From the NCBI GenBank assembly GCA_000151295.1, contig GG745347.1:557147-621146 (forward strand): DNA of 64,000 bases, given 5' to 3'. The translations under genes and the position numbers were made by a program. This DNA is from Allomyces macrogynus ATCC 38327 (lineage: Eukaryota > Blastocladiomycota > Blastocladiomycetes > Blastocladiales > Blastocladiaceae). A model generated the notes under the pieces. It saw only the letters and a list, made by a program, of their open reading frames with translations. It searched no databases and had not been told where the DNA came from. How positions within the stretch are numbered: position 1 is the first letter of the stretch; each line of letters starts with the position of its first letter. Shown one piece after another: positions 1-11,489 of the stretch.

Positions 1-1407
1 CCTGCACGTACGACGGGTACTTGAACTCGCCGTCCTCGCGCAAGATATCGGCGCCCGCGCGGCTCGACTCGAGCAGCATCGCGTTCCCGTAATCAAAGTA
101 GGCCATCCCACGCGCCGTGAGCTGGTTGATGGCCGCGACCTGACGGCGAAGCGACTCCTGCACGAGCGCCTTGAACTTGTCGGGGTTCTCGACCATCATG
201 ACCTGCGACTCCTCAAACGAAATCTGCGCCGGGTAGTACCCGCCCTGGAACGGGTTGTGCAGCGACGTCTGGTCACTGCCGAGCTCCGGAATCAAATCTG
301 CGTCCTTGACCGCTTCCTTGGCGAGCCGCTCCCACACGTCGACGACGTTGCCGTGGTACCCAATCGAGACGGGCACCTTGTCGGCACGCGCGCGCTTGAT
401 GCGCGCAATCAGCGCGTCGAGCCCCGACACCTTTTCCGTGACCCACCCTTGCTCGAACCGCTTGTCGAGCGCGGCGCGGTCGACTTCGGCAATGACGGCG
501 ATCATGCCGCAAATGAAACCGGCCTTAGGCTGCGCGCCCGACATGCCGCCAAGACCCGCCGAGACGAACAGCTTGCCGCGCAGGTCCGACGTGCCGACGT
601 ACTTGCGGCCCGCGTTCAGCAGCGTGATGGTCGTGCCGTGCACAATACCCTGCGGCCCAATGTAGCAGTAAGACCCGGCCGTCATTTGGCCGTACTGCGA
701 GACGCCCATCGCGTAGAGCTTGTCGTAATCGGCGCGCGACGAGTAGTTGGGAATGACCATGCCGTTAGTCACGACGACGCGCGGCGCGTCCTTGTGCGAC
801 GGGAACAGACCCATCGGGTGGCCCGAGTACATGACGAGCGTCTGCTCGTCGGTCATTTCCGACAGGTACTTCATGACGAGGTGGTACTGCGCCCAGTTGG
901 AGAAGACAGAACCGTTACCGCCGTAAGTGATGAGCTCGTGCGGGAATTGCGCGACGCGGCGGTCCAGGTTGTTCATGATCATGAGCTGGATGCCCGCGGC
1001 CTGGATCGACTTGGACGGGTAGTCGGCAATCGGGTAGGCCTGCATCTCGTAGCTACGGGCGGACAATTGGTCAGACAGTTGGTCATCGACCTTCTCCACC
1101 AGTTGGCATTGGCTGGCAACGAGACGTACTTGGTTGGGCGAAATCGGAACATGTAGATGTGGCCAAACACGTCGAGCTCCTTCAGAAACTCCTTGGCGAG
1201 CTTGGCGTGGTCCTTGGGGGCAAAGTACCGCAGCGCATTGCGGATCGCCTGCTTCTTCTCGGCGGCGTTGAGGTAGTGCACGCGCTTGGGTGCGTGCGGG
1301 ACCGACGGGTCGCGCGCAAAGACTTGCTCCTCGGTGCGCGCCCAGAATTCGGGCTGGTCGAGGCCAAGCGTCAGGCACTTGAGCGTTGTTGCGTGCGAGT
1401 TGGCCAT
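1..1407 (-). CDS. hutU: Urocanate hydratase (urocanase), 3' end outside window
   Basis: Urocanase converts urocanate to 4-imidazolone-5-propionate in histidine breakdown, using a tightly bound NAD+. The start is ATG at 1407-1405. Two exons are seen, 1130-1407 and 1-1052, joined across an intron at 1053-1129 (GTACGT...CGTAG). Splicing gives RPTNYEMQAYPI, which restores the conserved stretch after the HIYMFRFRP segment. Visible family landmarks include PHAPKR near the N terminus, ITYGGNG, YSGHPMGLFP, TNGMVIPNYSS, GQMTAGSYCYIGPQG, GLGGMSGAQ and GSDQTSLHNPF. The reading frame runs off the left edge after REDGEFKYPSYVQ, so the C-terminal part is missing from the window. The early part resembles the animal/fungal urocanase form rather than the shorter bacterial N terminus. 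Identification is very secure; the intron is inferred from frame and splice signals. Confidence 0.93.
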
Positions 1408-1471
1408 GGTTGCAGTGAGCGGTCGTGCGAGCTGATGCAACCGAATTCTGGCCGGGCGGGTCGCCGTGGGC

Positions 1472-1480
1472 CTTATATAT
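1472..1480 (-). promoter_or_regulatory. hutU: Candidate TATA box of the urocanase gene
   Basis: On the minus strand the sequence TATATAAGG lies about 65 bases upstream of the urocanase ATG. It sits in otherwise GC-rich DNA, at a distance compatible with a core promoter and a short leader. Function is inferred from sequence and position only. Confidence 0.4.
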
Positions 1481-1489
1481 CGCCGTCGC

Positions 1490-3242
1490 TGGCGAGCATC
1501 CAGGTGCAGCCAGTGCAGCAAGCCATGATCGGCGCGCGACGCGGTCGGGAGTGCGAGGATGGGTGCGGCAGGTCGGCCCGTCTCGCAACCACGTGTCGGG
1601 GCCGCGAGACACTTGTGCGCCGGCTTTCGCCCTTGTTACGCTGCTTTTCGCCTCAGTACGCCACTTTCGCCCGCCGCTTGCCGTTCAGCCCATGGCTTTG
1701 CCGCGGGCCGGCCGTAACAGCGATGCAGCCGATCTGGTCCTAAGCCTTTGAACAATGCAAGGGGCCGGGTAAAACATGTTTCTCGAGTCTTCTCTTGTTC
1801 GGCACGCCCTGCTTGAACCTCGCTTGAACGGGCGACGCACGCGAACGTGCCGCGCGTGGATTTGACTGGGATCATGGAGCACGATGGGATAAGCAAAGAA
1901 TCGAGCAGAGAATGCAATGGCGACCCAGTACGGCGTAGCATGACGTGGTTTGCGACTCAAGGTGGGTTGCAAACCATTTGGTTGGAAACTGTCACCACCA
2001 TCACTTGCAACTGTCAGCATCACAAAGGCCAGTAACAAGCGTGTGCACCACTTTGTTCATTTGCGCATATCATTTGCGCGCCGCCCTGTTGCCTCAAAGC
2101 ATCAGCAACCTGGTCAGGACAGACTGTGCTCCATGCTCTGGCGCACTTGTTGGTTCCAGTCACAAATAGAGTTCACAACATATATCCAGCAGAATTGAAG
2201 AGCAATGACGATATGAAATGGTTGAAAGCAGCCACTTTGTGGGACAACAAGCAAATCTAGTTGGCCAGAACGCCTGCTCATTGCCCAGAAAGCTAACCAT
2301 GAACATCACAAGTGAAACTATAGATTTTGGAGATGCTTGAGATTGCTGAGAAAGGGCGCACAGGTGCAGGCAGCAATAATTGACTCGCCTCACACCCACA
2401 ATGATCATGGGCCTGTTGACATGGCTCTGGCGCAACTCTGGGGCACCAGAGTCTTCTGTAACATTGCAGCATGAGCTGATGTGGTTCCACAAAGACATGA
2501 CCTACTTGTGCAGGGTCTCATGTCAATCACTGACCCTATCACTCCTTCCACTCGTGCACACTCACAAAGCCACAAAGTAGATGCCCAAATGCATCACCTG
2601 ATCAGGTGCATGAACTTCTTATCAATGACAAAGGGTGACAGCAGTGGTGGGTAAGAATGGCCATGGCTTTGAGTCATGCAAGCTCAAGGTCCTCAGGTTG
2701 GACCTGGTCATGGGCAGACATCAGACCAATCAACTCCAAGATCTTGTGGATGTACATTTAGATTACATGTAACTTTGCAATTTTGCTCATACCAAAGTCT
2801 GTGATTTTTTGCTGTGTATTATGTTCATTCAACTGGCTCACTTCAGTGCAGCTCTGAAATAACTGGAGTTGAGCTTGGGGGGCACTGTTGTTTGAGAGTG
2901 ACAGCCATATTTTGTATCAAGATGAATCACAGAGGGCCCTGTTGAGTGCAGACTGCCAGCAGATCATTCAATCCTTTCTTTGATTTTCATTCTGGTGCAT
3001 TGGTAGGTGATGTTGGCAGCTTGTAGCAGGCAGTGTCATTGGATTGGCGCTCACCCATCTCGCCCCATTGCCCAGCTCTTCTCATCCACCCCAAGAAACG
3101 GTTTTTGAAAACGATTTGATCAAGGGATCAACACTGCTGGGAATGGCTGGTCGGTAGGAATGAATGCAACAAACGACACAACAAACGCGTCACAAAGAGG
3201 GAGAGAGCCAAACAATCCAACATATCCACCGCACAAACGGGC
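1490..3242. other. Long non-coding stretch with AT-rich, CpG-depleted core
   Basis: No convincing gene is seen between the urocanase promoter and the end of the Dr1 gene. Both strands carry only short, stop-broken frames. From about 2160 the base composition changes to AT-richer DNA full of TG and CA dinucleotides. From 2555 to 3047 there is not a single CpG. This looks like an old methylated and deaminated repeat or transposon relic, but no terminal repeats or recognisable transposase or reverse transcriptase motif could be read. Confidence 0.5.
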
Positions 3243-3972
3243 CTACTGGTTTGGCTGTGACGACTGCTGCATGCGCAACCGCGCCTGTGCAAACATTTCC
3301 TCCTGTGCACGCGCCATTTCCTCGTCGGTCATGCCCGTCTTTTCCATGCGCTTGCCACGCTTTTCGCGCTCCTAGGTGGGCGGAAAAGACGACGATGAGC
3401 GACGAGGAAGGAGAAAGAACGGAGTTGGTGGCTTGACAAGCACGCACCTTTTGCGACTCCTTGTGCTCGTCCCACGAGTCGCGCACCTCGGCAATATAGT
3501 CCTCGAACCCGAGCCGCTAAAGGGTGGGAGTAGAGTTGTCAAATAGCTGCACGGCGGACGCGCGGTGCTGTGTCAAGCACAACGTACTTGAAGCGCCGTG
3601 ATGACGTGCTCAGGCCCAATCGTCTTGCGTGAGTCCTTTTCGCAGACCTCGTTGGCCTCGGACGAGACGAGGTGGATGAATTCTGTCGCGTGACAGCCCG
3701 TTGCATCAGTATCCTGAACGAGGAGAAATAACGAGGATGCCGTCGAGCGTACCGACGCAGCAGTCGATCAGGAGGTCGCGCGTCTCCTTGGCGCACGAAA
3801 TGTCGTCGGGCAGCATCTCGTTGACGAGCTTCGTCACGGTCGCTATGGTTGGCAACTCCGCATCAGCGTCAACCAGTCCAGTGCCGTCTTGGCGCGAAAG
3901 GGGAGCAAAGCACAAACCCTTGGGGAGCGACAGGTCCTCGTCAATCCCGCCAGCCAAATCGCTTGAAGACAT
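3243..3972 (-). CDS. DR1: Negative cofactor 2 beta (NC2beta / Dr1), histone-fold transcription regulator
   Basis: Dr1 pairs with DRAP1/NC2alpha through a histone fold and clamps TBP on DNA, repressing or redirecting RNA polymerase II initiation. The model has five exons: 3918-3972, 3753-3842, 3588-3682, 3448-3516 and 3243-3371, giving 145 aa. Splicing yields DEDLSLPKATVTKLVNEMLP, then the core EFIHLVSSEANEVCEKDSR and KTIGPEHVITALQ, then RLGFEDYIAEV. These match the family's LTIPRAAI.., EFIHLISSEANEICN, KTISPEHVIQALE and LGFGSYI blocks. The C-terminal tail is helical, with MTDEEMARAQEEMFAQARLRMQQ, and resembles the Dr1 Gln/Ala-rich tail but is shorter. Donors are GTTTGT, GTACGC, GTACGT and GTGCGT. 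Intron phases all close correctly. The gene is divergent from the thiolase. Confidence 0.92.
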
Positions 3973-4635
3973 GCTATTGCAGCGCAAACGAGAACAGAAC
4001 AGGGTCGTGAATTCCAATTGCCGCAAGTTCATTGGCGCCGTCGGCAATCTCCACAGTCGTGCGTCGCGCCGGCCCAGAGCCGTCTGTTTGGCCTCGAGGT
4101 GCCAACAACGGGCGTTCCAAGGCCAATGCGGGAGCTGGTCGGGTTGTCAAAGTGACAATTACATGTTACGGTCGGTTTTGCTGGTCGTTTCGAGTTGGCT
4201 TTGCAGGGTTCGTGTCGGCGCTGAGACTGGGCGGCGCACGAGCACGGTGCGGGTAGACGTTCAATGAGGCAGACAATTGTCGTCGTCGTCGTTCACAACA
4301 GGTATTCTCCAGCAGACGGTCATGGTGGAGGCGGAAGGACAGGTATTTATGGCAATGAGGAGAAAGATGTTGACCAGCCAGCGCTGGCACGACGGCGTTG
4401 CGGTGGAGAAATGGGCAGGGACAGTTTGGCGAGCACATGACGGCTTTGCCTGTGCTTGATGGTCGTGGCAGGCAGGCCGTGGTGACCTCACCGCTCCGAG
4501 TTCAGCCGATGCCCCCGGAAATTTCCTGGCCCAAGGCGTGGTGGGACTTAGCCGCTGACCAGCTCATTTTGCTCTTTCTCCCCGTCCCGTCCATTTTGAA
4601 CGAACTGTCAACAGCTCAGCGAGCCATCCAACACC
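3973..4635. other. Divergent intergenic region between Dr1 and thiolase
   Basis: About 660 bases separate the two divergent start codons. Only short overlapping frames without family resemblance are present. It probably holds both promoters and leaders. No clear TATA element or repeat was seen. Confidence 0.5.
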
Positions 4636-6148
4636 ATGATTCGCACGTCTATCCGCCAGTTCTCGACCTCGACGGCGACCCTCAAGGTCCGGCCCACGCC
4701 CGCTGTCGATGCTCCAGGCATCCTGCGCAATCCACGGCTATTTGCGCCCATATTCCGACCATCTTCGGCTGATGCCCGTCTGCAATGTGCTGCTCGCGCC
4801 GTGTAGAACAAGGTCGTGATTGTGGGTGCCGCGCGCACGCCCGTCGCGCTCTTCAACGGCTCGCTCGCCAAGCTGACGGCGCCGCAACTCGGCGCCGTTG
4901 CCATCAAGGGCGCGATTGAGAAGGCCGGTATCAAGCCCGCCGATGTCGAGGAGGTCTACATGGGCAACGTTGTCTCGGCCGGCGCCGGTCAGGCGCCTGC
5001 GCGCCAGGCGACTCTGTTTGCTGGCTGCCCCGAGTCGACCGAGGCCACGACCATCAACAAGGTCTGCGCGTCGGGCATGAAGGGTACGTGTCGCTCTGCA
5101 TTTGTCTTGGTTGGTGGTGCTGGTGCTGTTGTTGTGTTCGAGAGTGAGGCGCTCATTCCGGTTCGTTTTCGCTCCGTATAGCGATCGCCCTGGCTGCGCA
5201 GAGCATCGCTCTTGGCGACCGCGATGTGATGGTCGCCGGTGGCATGGAGAGCATGTCGAACGTGCCCTTCTACTTCCCGCGCAACGCCAAGTACGGCCAC
5301 CAGTCGGCCAAGGACGGCATCATCAACGACGGTCTGTGGGACGTCTACAACCAGGTGCACATGGGCAACTGTGCCGAGAACACGGCCAAGGCGCACGGCA
5401 TCACGCGCGAGCACATGGACGCGCACGCTGTCGAGTCCTACAAGCGTTCGGCCGCTGCCTGGGCCAACGGTGTCTTCGCCAACGAGGTCGTGCCCGTTAC
5501 GGTCGGTGAGGGCAAGCGCGCTGTCGTGGTGGCCGAGGACGAAGAGTACAAGAACGTCAAGTTTGACAAGATCCCGACGCTGCGCCCGGCGTTTGCCAAG
5601 GATGGGTCGGTCACGGCCGCCAACGCGTCGACGCTCAACGACGGCGCCTCGGCTGTTGTGCTCATGTCCGAGGCAAAGGCCAAGGAGCTTGGTGTCACGC
5701 CGCTCGCCGAGATCATTGCGACGGGCGATGCCGCGACCAAGCCCATCGACTTCCCGGTTGCGCCCGCACTTGCCGTGCCCGTTGCCCTCAAGAAGGCCGG
5801 TCTCACGACCAAGGACATTAGCCTGTGGGAGTTCAACGAGGCCTTCTCGGTCGTGGCACTCGCCAACGAGAAGCTGCTCGGCCTCAACCCGGAGCAGATC
5901 AACGTTGCTGGTGGTGCCGTCTCGCTCGGCCACCCGATTGGCTCGTCGGGCGCGCGCATTGTCGTGACGCTCACGAACCTGCTCAAGTCGGGCCAGTTTG
6001 GTTGCGCCGCGATCTGGTACGCTGCTCGTGCCGTGCATCTGGCTGCGGCCATGACCGTTAGACTGACCGCCTCGGTGCTCTCACCCTCTTCCTCATTTCC
6101 AGCAACGGCGGTGGTGCCGCGTCGGCCATTGTCATCCGCAAGCTGTAG
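4636..6148 (+). CDS. ACAT1: Acetyl-CoA acetyltransferase (thiolase), probably mitochondrial
   Basis: This enzyme condenses two acetyl-CoA to acetoacetyl-CoA, or runs the reverse thiolysis. Four exons are inferred: 4636-4686, 4807-5083, 5182-6016 and 6103-6148, giving 402 aa. Exon 1 encodes MIRTSIRQFSTSTATLK, an Arg/Ser-rich peptide without acidic residues that looks like a mitochondrial presequence. The C terminus (IRKL) is not a clear peroxisomal signal. Catalytic features: the nucleophile Cys at about residue 104 in INKVCASGMK; AGGMESMSNVP; NEAFSVVALAN; GGAVSLGHPIGSSGAR with the active-site His; and a final CNGGGGASA carrying the second Cys, formed only after splicing out intron 3. Intron 1 uses a weak GTCCGG donor, so that junction is the least certain. 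The length matches the family. Confidence 0.93.
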
Positions 6149-6650
6149 ATATACCTGCTTCCATCCTCTCTGCTCCCGGAAATACACACGTAGCCTTGTA
6201 CCTTTTGTTTTGTTTCCTCTCCGTTGCCCGGCAGTGGACGACTCATTGGTCAGGCTTGATGTCGTTTGTGTCGACGTTGAGCGTGTGGGGCCGATACTCG
6301 GGGCAGAGACGGCAGAGACCACCGTGCCAAGAACGTGAAAGTTGTTGCTTTGATGCTTTCTGGCGCTTTCTGGCGTGCTCCGTGCTGATGTTGCAACAGC
6401 AAAGCAAGCCGGTCAGCCAACACGGCCAACAGCGCGCTGCAAAATTTATGCGACCTCGACACCAACGACCTTAACAACATCCGGCAGCACGGCAACTATC
6501 CGCAACACGGCCGTTGCGACCGTCAGCTATTCGCACGCTTCTGGGTGATCGACAGCAGCTGTTTCCCGCGCACGCCAACGTTGCATCGGCTCGCAAGATC
6601 AACCGTGATCAGCTCGACCAGAGTCGGCCAAGAAAAGGACTGCCATTACC
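6149..6650. other. Intergenic region between thiolase and TTC7-like gene
   Basis: This 500-base tandem intergenic stretch has no supported gene. It should contain the thiolase 3' end and the promoter of the downstream scaffold gene. Only shadow frames are visible. Confidence 0.5.
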
Positions 6651-9600
6651 ATGACAACCAACCCGGCCGCGGCCAAGGTCGCTCGCGTCGAGGCCGACAT
6701 TGCCACGGCGCGCCTGCGCGGTGACTATGCCACGGCCATGCCGCCGCTGCTTAAGAAATGGCGCAAGCTCATGGGCTCGCAGTCGACCATTCTTGACGAT
6801 GTTGTGCAAGCCGAGGCGCTCCTCTACTCGCTGACCGTGCCGGCATCGACGGCTGCCGCGGTCGTTGCCGCTGGCCCGCTCCCGGCCAGCGCGCCGGGGT
6901 CGCTCGTGTCTGGCTCGACGCAAGCCATCAACACGACTGCACCGATGCTTGCCTGGGGATGGTCCTGGTCCGAACCAGCACCACAGGCCGCAAATACGCT
7001 TGCTGAGCCCGGTCCCAGCCCAAAAGCCGCAGCGATTCTCGACGATGCGGCCGCGCTCGTCTCGCGCGCGTACGAGACGCTGCTCGACAACCACCAGGTC
7101 TCGGACCGCGCGTCGGTCGCCAAGGACACGTTGCCGAAACCCGAGCGCGACTTGCCTTCACCGCCACTGACCGACGCGGCGCGCGCCGATCTCAAGACGC
7201 TCATGGGCTCGTCGCAGCTCTACCTCGAGATTGTCGCACTCAAGGCGCACATTCTGCACCTTCGTAGGGCCCGCACCGCGTGTTTGCGCACCTTGACCAA
7301 CGAGCTCGAACTGCCACCGAGCTCGACGGTCGCTGACTACGCGCTGCAGCTGCGCGGTATGGGGATTGTGTACCTGATCAAGGCGCTCGTCTTGAAAGCC
7401 GACTGTCTGCACGCCGAGTCCCTGTCGGCCGGAGCGGCACCGGAAGACCGCGTTCTCCCGTCAGCCGACGCATGCATCGTCGAACGCGACGCGTGCCTGC
7501 GCTACCTCTTGCACCTGTTCCCGTCGACCCCCGTACCAAGCAGCGGCGGCGACCCGTTCAACGACGTGTCGATTCCGCTGCCGTCAGCGGGCCAGTGGCT
7601 CCCGTTTGGCGCGCCCGTCGAACCGTCACTGCTCGCGTCGGCGCACTGGCACGACGTGCTTGCGCAGGGCCTGTTCATGGGCACCATGACTTGGCTGCAG
7701 GCGTGGATGGAGCGGATCGTGCACGACCGCGAAGCGAACTCGCCGACATCGGCCGCACCCGCCGCCACGGCCGGACCGGGCACGGTGTCGCTGATCACGT
7801 CGCTCCCGTTCCCGGCACTCACGTTCCAAACACTCGATTTCGTCCGAGCTTACTTTGCTGCGGTCCCCGCCGCGAACCGTGTCGACGCGCCGCAGTGCAT
7901 CCTGCTCGCGCAATGGGCGATTCGGTTCCTCGTCATCTGGTCGAATGTTGTCCTGCAAATCACGACGGGCCAGAGCCCCGGCGCCGGTGCTGGCTTGCCC
8001 GCAAATGTGTTCAGCGCGCTGCCCAACACGCTCTACGTTGACTATGTCCCGCTGATGACCGCAGCCGTCGGGCCCACGTCGAGTGGAGCAGGTGCTGGGA
8101 ACTTGGGCGGGTACCTGGCCAACAGCTTGCTCGAGGAGCTCGAGAGCTTGTTTGCCGCGTGGTACGGCGCGATTGTCGCCGTCTACCCGTTCCCGCGCGC
8201 TGGGATCACAGATTTGCCCCCGCCGCATGTAAACAAGCTCATGGAGGAACTCGCGGCCACGCTCGAGTGGAGTGACGGGATGACGGCGATCAAGCCGTCG
8301 TCGATTCGGGTTTGTTGGGTGTTGCTTTCTACTCGCTCTTGTGCGCTCTTCTGATCCCACAATGTCGTCTAGCTGCTCGAAAACACGTTGAGCCATACGT
8401 TTCACTCGCTCCTGTGCCTGCGCGTACTCTCGATGACGCATTTCAGTACCGGCGGCGTGCCCATGGGCCTGACACTACTGCGCCGGTACATGGAGCTCGC
8501 CAAGGAACAGTTTCTGGACCCGGACATGCGCGTCTACGAGCCACTCATCTTCCCGCAGCGGCACGCGCGCCTTGTCCAGCTCTACGACGCGATTGGGCTT
8601 GCGCGCGACTCGATGTTTGTGCACCGGTGCGACTCGGTCGACGACTATGCGGCGTTGCTCGTGGACGGGTCGCAGAAGCTGGCCGAGTGCAATGAGGTAC
8701 GGTGCTGCTGCGTTTTTGGGTTGACGATTGGCTCAGAAGACTGATGCTTGTTTGGGTGCGCTAGTTGGATCAAGCGCTCGACATTGCGCGACATGCTCGG
8801 ACACTGGTCGACTTCAAGCCTGCGCCGTCGTGGAAGGTTGTCTGCCAGATCTACGACAATTTGGCGACGCTCCTGGGCCTGTCGGCGCTGAAATGTACTA
8901 ACGTCCTTGTTCTCGTTGCGCTGTGAATCCAACGTCTCACCTCAATCGGCACTCATTTCCAGGCTTCCACGCACCGAAACGGCAAGCGATGCAAGACGAG
9001 GCCGTGGCGCTGCTGCAGCAGTCGTACGCGCTCGACACCAAGTCCTACCGGATGCACTACCAGCTCGCCCTGATCTACGCCGACCGGAGCCAGATCCCGC
9101 AGGCCAAGGCGCAAGTCAAGCTCGCGCTCAAGAGCAACCGCGCGCACATCCCCGCGTGGCACCTGCTCGTCCTGCTCCTGACGGCGTCGTCGGATCTCGA
9201 GGGCGCCATCAAGCTCGCAGAACTCGGCGTGCGCGAGTGCGTCATGCACCATGTCCCGGCCATCGCCACGATCAAAGTCGCCAACAATGAGGACGACGCT
9301 GGTCTCGTCGTCGGTGCGGGTACCGCCAACGCCGCAGCGACGCGACTGCGGTCAGTCACGTTCGACCACCTTGCCGCGCTCGCGCGCGACCAGCAGCTCA
9401 ACCAGACGTGGTCGCCCGCAGAATACGACGAGCTCGTCTCGGCCTTGATCGACTTGAAACTCACGCAGTCGCGCATTCTCGAACGTGTGCGCGGCACCGA
9501 AGCCGCCGTCGCCGTCGTCCAGGAACTGTTCCGCTGGTACAAGCTCCTGTTTGACGAGGACGTGCTCGTGCAGGACATGAGCCGGCTGCGGTCCGAGTCG

Positions 9601-10755
9601 GTTCGGTCGACCACCTCCGGGTGGTCGCTGTCCACCATGGCCGCGGGCGGGTCGCCACTGTCGGGCGCCGTGCACGTGCGGCTCAAGCAGCGCCGCAAGC
9701 GGACGATGCTGACTGCCGCGCTGCTCAACGGCGCTGAAGCTGTCCCCGGTGGAGAAGATGCGCCGGATGTGCCCGGTAACGTGCGCCCGTCGTTTGCGAC
9801 CAACTACAACAGCGGGCCCGCGTCAGGCGCGAACACCCCCGTTCTGCGGCGGTCGCTTGAGAGCAATCCGGCACTCGCCGCCGTCGCCAACGACCGACCG
9901 CGCAACGGCTCGTCCACGTCCTTGTCGTCGCTGCCCTCGGAAGGCGGCGAGGGGTCGCTGTCGGGCGCGCTCCTGTCGACGCGACGCGCGCATATTCTGA
10001 CGCGTCTCTGGCTCCGACTCGGGCAGATTTTCGGCGGCGCGGGACAACTTGCCGAGGCGCGCAAGGCACTGCGCGAGGCCGAGGCTCTGATTCCGGGGCA
10101 TACGCCTGCGGCATCCTCGACAGCGTCGGGGTCGGGCGGCGCCGGCATTCTCTCGCCGGCGCGCGGGACCGCGTCGCCGACCCCCGGCGCATCGCCGCGC
10201 GTGCAGGGTCTCGCGACGCCGCTGAATGGTGCCGTGGCCCCTGCTGCCGCACACTCGGTCACGGGCCAGCCGCGGTCGGCCATGGCCACGGCGTTTGCGA
10301 ATATGGGGCCCGACTCGCTGCAGGACCACGTGTGGTGCGAACTGGCGGCGTTGCAGTACGCGACAGGGAGTACCGACCAGGCGATGACGCTGTGGCACCG
10401 CACGCTCGCGAATAGCCCGCACCAGGTGGATGCGCTGCTCGGGCTCGCCAAAGCACATTTCGAGAATGGGCGGTCGCACGAGGCCGAGCTGATTTTGGAC
10501 GATTTGTGCCAGCATAGCGGGTACAAGTCGGTCGATGCGTGGTGCGTTTGGTTTCTTAACTCGTTGCCATGATGCGAACAGGAACTGACTACGGTTGTCT
10601 CGCATACCAGGTACTACTACGGCAAGATTTGCAAGGAGCAGGGCAAGCACGATTTGGCGCTCAAGTCGTTCCGCACGGCGCTCGACCTCGAGCGCATCGA
10701 GCCGATCCAGCCGTACTCGGACTTGCCAAGGTTGAGTCTCGTCACCATGCTCTGA
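6651..10755 (+). CDS. YPP1: TTC7/Ypp1-type TPR scaffold of the plasma-membrane PI4-kinase complex
   Basis: TTC7/Ypp1 proteins bridge the PI4KIIIalpha (Stt4) kinase to Efr3 at the plasma membrane. Five exons are inferred: 6651-8309, 8373-8696, 8765-8894, 8963-10541 and 10611-10755, giving 1278 aa. The N terminus begins with helical pairs (MTTNPAAAKVARVEADIATA..). After splicing, LKCFHAPKRQAMQDEAVALLQQSYALD and YRMHYQLALIYADRSQIPQAKAQVKLAL form clear TPR pairs, followed by IPAWHLLVLLLTASSDLEGAIKLAE, typical of this family. A Ser/Gly/Pro-rich linker of roughly 200 residues (encoded about 9600-10270) separates these from C-terminal TPRs: DHVWCELAALQYATGSTDQAMTLWHRTL, then YYYGKICKEQGKHDLALKSF. 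The end, LDLERIEPIQPYSDLPR, closely resembles the TTC7 C terminus. It is longer than animal TTC7 (about 860 aa) because of inserts. Confidence 0.78.
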
Positions 10756-11153
10756 TTCCTTTCCTTCGTGGCCTGTGAAGGGCTGCTTTGGTTGTTTTGT
10801 TTTCTGTTTTGTCGTTTCTGTGTTCGTTGTTGCTGGACTCGCCGCAGCTTCCCCGCGGCCAATTTTCGAACCCCTCTTTTCCGCTCGGATCGCGCTGTAA
10901 TCGGACCCGCGTCGCTCGCGTTTGCGCTGGTTGGATTGTCAACAAGGCGGTCGAAGAGCTTTGAAGAACATGCCATCGAACAAGGAAACCCTCAACTCAC
11001 CTCGCCGTGGGCAGTCGCAGGCAACCTGCATGTGGGATCACCTGTCTCCGGTAAACACTTCCACCGCGCCTTGCCAGAGTCTCGCACGTTCACGGCCGTC
11101 CAGAATCCACGACAACCAGCGCCCCGTTCGCCCCCGCGACTTGCTGCAACATC
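10756..11153. other. Intergenic region upstream of ATP synthase subunit e
   Basis: About 400 bases with no supported gene. The first part is T-rich (runs of TTTG/TTTCTGTTTTG just after the TTC7-like stop), as expected for a 3' end. The rest is probably the promoter of the small downstream gene. Confidence 0.5.
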
Positions 11154-11489
11154 ATGTCCGCCCCCGCCGCATCCGCTGCCGCCACCGCCACGACCTCGCC
11201 CGTCTTCCGGTCGTGGCTCCTGTGGTCGGCGCTCGGCGCTGGCGCCGCCTACGGGTTCTTCCGCGACGCCTCGCTCAAGTCGGCCGCCGCGCACAAGCAC
11301 GCCGTCGAGACCAAGGACCGCGAGATTGCGCATTTCAACGCGGCGCGTGCCGCTTACGCCGCGCACCAGGCCGCCGAGGCCAACAAGGGCAAGCCCGCGA
11401 CCGGCATCGTCTCGGACCCGGACTCGCCCGACTTTGACCTCGAGAAGCTGATCCTGCACTACGCTGGCGAGACCGAGGCGAAGCACTAA
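11154..11489 (+). CDS. TIM11: Mitochondrial F1Fo ATP synthase subunit e
   Basis: Subunit e is a small inner-membrane protein that promotes dimerisation of ATP synthase and shapes cristae. This single-exon gene encodes 111 aa. An Ala/Thr/Ser-rich start leads into one membrane segment, VFRSWLLWSALGAGAAYGFF. It contains the family's GxxxG helix-packing motif (GAAYG), followed immediately by basic residues. The middle is a charged helix with KHAVETKDREIAHFNAARAAYAAH. The C terminus DSPDFDLEKLILHYAGE matches the conserved subunit e end (DPxxDFERVILNAVE type). Yeast Tim11 is about 96 aa, so the size agrees; the extra length is an Ala/Thr N-terminal extension. The ATG context is ATCATGTCC. Confidence 0.85.
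   Translation: MSAPAASAAATATTSPVFRSWLLWSALGAGAAYGFFRDASLKSAAAHKHAVETKDREIAHFNAARAAYAAHQAAEANKGKPATGIVSDPDSPDFDLEKLILHYAGETEAKH

Noticed and set aside
2160..3047. Calling the CpG-poor patch a specific transposon family
   Set aside because: Neither terminal repeats, target-site duplications nor any intact transposase, integrase or reverse transcriptase motif could be read, so only a relic is suggested.
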